A stretch of DNA of 7,089 nucleotides, from positions 1 through 7,089 of the forward strand of contig JAFUTM010000259.1 in NCBI GenBank assembly GCA_017484235.1, in the 5' to 3' direction. This document shows, piece after piece, positions 5,885-7,089 of the stretch (within the stretch, counting starts at the first letter, position 1; the number at the start of each line of letters is the position of its first letter). Source of the stretch: Selenomonadaceae bacterium (GTDB taxonomy: Bacteria > Bacillota > Negativicutes > Selenomonadales > Selenomonadaceae). The notes below the pieces were generated by a model. That model saw only the letters and a list, made by a program, of their open reading frames with translations. It did no database searches and had not been told where the DNA came from. A program made the position numbers and the translations under genes.

Positions 5885-6486
5885 TGCGGCTTCCTCCTCA
5901 TTAAATAAATAAAAATTAATGTTGAGTCAAGTATAGCGGCAATTAAAACTATCAGCATTGTAGAATCCATATCTATTCCACTGGAGTTTATTATTGGTGA
6001 CGGATGAAGTGAAAAATACATTCGCGGCAGAATAAAAACTAAAAACGGTACCGTCAATACTGATAGCAAAGAGTATATCGCTGAGACTTTAGCCCGTGTC
6101 TTAATTTCCGTAACTGCTGACCGCAATGTCAGATACGCGCCATAAATTAAAATCAATACAAAAATTGTCGTCTGTCGAGGGTCCCAGTTCCAATACGCGC
6201 CCCAAGTCAGCTTGCTAAAAACTGCGCCGCTAATCGTTGATAGCAGTACACATACAAAGCCAATTTTAGCGGCCTTTGCGCTGAGTTCATCTTTAGATAA
6301 ATTTTGAGTTTTCAAATATCTGGCAGCGTAGACCGCGCTGGTTACAAAGGCTGCCACAGACAGCCACGCCGTCGGTACGTGAAAGTATATTATTTTTACT
6401 AAATCTCCAAGTCCTTCAGCAGGTGGTACAATTGTAAAAACTGCAGCAACTACTGCCAGAGTAAATATTATTATTAAAACTAACAT
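5881..6486 (-). CDS. ccmC: CcmC, heme delivery protein for CcmE
   Basis: A 201-residue membrane protein of the heme handling (WWD) family that presents heme to CcmE. Seen: six probable membrane helices (about 2-20, 38-56, 74-92, 107-122, 134-153 and 176-196); His36 in YFHVPTAW; the WWD motif WGAYWNWDPRQT at 95-106; and His161 in SLHPSP. These are the two heme-ligand histidines and tryptophan-rich loop that define CcmC/CcsA proteins. It is shorter than E. coli CcmC (245 residues), mainly because the N-terminal extension before the first helix is absent. The second outer loop has the usual HP motif, which argues for CcmC rather than the longer CcsA. Start: GTG 6492 lies inside the ribosome site, so ATG 6486 with GAGG 5 nt upstream is chosen. 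The gene follows ccmB after 30 bp and its stop overlaps the start of the Cys-rich protein gene. Confidence 0.95.
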   Translation of the reverse strand: MLVLIIIFTLAVVAAVFTIVPPAEGLGDLVKIIYFHVPTAWLSVAAFVTSAVYAARYLKTQNLSKDELSAKAAKIGFVCVLLSTISGAVFSKLTWGAYWNWDPRQTTIFVLILIYGAYLTLRSAVTEIKTRAKVSAIYSLLSVLTVPFLVFILPRMYFSLHPSPIINSSGIDMDSTMLIVLIAAILDSTLIFIYLMRRKPQ

Positions 6487-6488
6487 TT

Positions 6489-6495
6489 CCACCTC
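6489..6495 (-). promoter_or_regulatory. ribosome binding site GAGGTGG deciding the ccmC start
   Basis: GAGGTGG ends 2 nt before ATG 6486 (GAGG core 5 nt away). The GTG at 6492 is part of this site and is therefore not a likely start. Confidence 0.6.
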
Positions 6496-6516
6496 GATAA
6501 TCTGGCGAGTTGTAAG

Positions 6517-7089
6517 CTAATACCATAAATTGTCAAATAATATGGAGGCTGCTACCGTTAATATCAAATTATAAAGTATCATCGCCATTATTAATGAATA
6601 TGAGATTACGCTGCCAGAAAACGCAGTCGAAGTCAACTGAATTGCTGGCAGAAATAGCGGAAGTATTATTGGAAACAGTAATATTGGGAATAGTCCACTT
6701 TTAACTGAGGCTACCGACGAAATTGCCGAAATTAAAGTTCCGGCACTCGATATTCCGCATAATCCCAAAGTTATCGTTATTATCAATATAAGTGGATATT
6801 TTACGTCACAGTCAAATAAAATTAAAAATACCGGCAGAATGAATATGACAACTAACAATATTGATAGAAACGAGTAAATCATTTTTCCAAATAATATTGA
6901 CTGCGCGTCACCATAGATTTTTAATGTGGCAATTGCCTCGTCGTCAAAGGTCTTATCAATTGCAGAAGACGTGAAAAATATTATTATCCACAACAGAGCG
7001 GATAACAACTCCGGCTCCAAAACGGCACCGCCAATTGCTAAACTTATGCTTGCCAGTGCCGTCAGCGAAAACATAACCATTATGGAAAA
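6517..7089 (-). CDS. ccmB: CcmB, heme exporter membrane subunit (5' end outside window)
   Basis: The frame is open to the right edge, giving 190 residues to the TAG stop. Comparison with E. coli CcmB (220 residues) suggests that roughly 25-30 N-terminal residues lie outside, so the internal ATG at 7080 is probably not the true start. Seen: about six hydrophobic helices; an IDKTFDDE segment (about 44-51) matching the family's LxRxFRDD loop after the second helix; then a polar stretch that in the family contacts the ATPase CcmA; and a KSGLFPILLFPIILPLF block (about 130-146) matching the KRGG...LPLTIPLL block. CcmB and CcmA form an ABC-type complex with CcmC that releases heme-loaded CcmE. ccmA is therefore expected just to the right of the window. 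The end is 30 bp before ccmC, in the usual ccmB-ccmC order. Confidence 0.9.
   Translation of the reverse strand, partial: FSIMVMFSLTALASISLAIGGAVLEPELLSALLWIIIFFTSSAIDKTFDDEAIATLKIYGDAQSILFGKMIYSFLSILLVVIFILPVFLILFDCDVKYPLILIITITLGLCGISSAGTLISAISSVASVKSGLFPILLFPIILPLFLPAIQLTSTAFSGSVISYSLIMAMILYNLILTVAASILFDNLWY

Overview
The window is a single compact, AT-rich gene block. Every supported gene lies on the minus strand, so the genes are transcribed from the right edge to the left. The core is a cytochrome c maturation (Ccm, System I) cluster: ccmB (5' part outside the window), ccmC, a secreted Cys-rich protein, a Cys-type ccmE, a secreted 11-repeat TPR protein, a small secreted paralogue of the TPR protein's N-terminal domain, and ccmF. 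It is followed after 35 bp by the first 190 codons of a UxaA-family (altronate/galactarate dehydratase-like) enzyme that runs off the left edge. Gaps are 8 to 56 bp, one junction overlaps (ATGA), and no gap holds a terminator or convincing promoter, so one operon is the simplest reading. I see no plus-strand gene, RNA gene, mobile element or CRISPR array.

Organism (inference): an anaerobic bacterium with an extracytoplasmic heme-handling system. Strong GAGG/GGTGAT ribosome sites, AT-rich codon use and a secreted domain type that I associate with Selenomonadales and relatives suggest the diderm Firmicutes (Negativicutes). I cannot confirm this without a database search.

How the parts fit: CcmB (with CcmA, expected just upstream) and CcmC load heme onto CcmE. 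CcmE carries it outside the membrane, and CcmF ligates it to CxxCH motifs of apocytochromes. Here CcmE carries CPSKY in place of the classical HxxxY, the signature of the variant (Cys-type) System I. ccmD, ccmG and ccmH are not seen. Where such genes would sit there are instead three exported proteins: one with a duplicated double-CxxC module, one with a long TPR array, and one small paralogue of the TPR protein's N-terminal domain. CcmF is also rebuilt: all four heme-ligand histidines and the WWD motif are present, but the membrane part is shorter and the C-terminal extracytoplasmic domain larger than in E. coli. The most interesting possibility is that the three exported proteins are lineage-specific thiol or apocytochrome handling factors of this variant pathway.

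Start choice: for five of the genes the longest reading frame begins at a codon with no ribosome site, and often that codon lies inside the real ribosome site. I therefore chose a slightly downstream start in each case and explain it in the entries.
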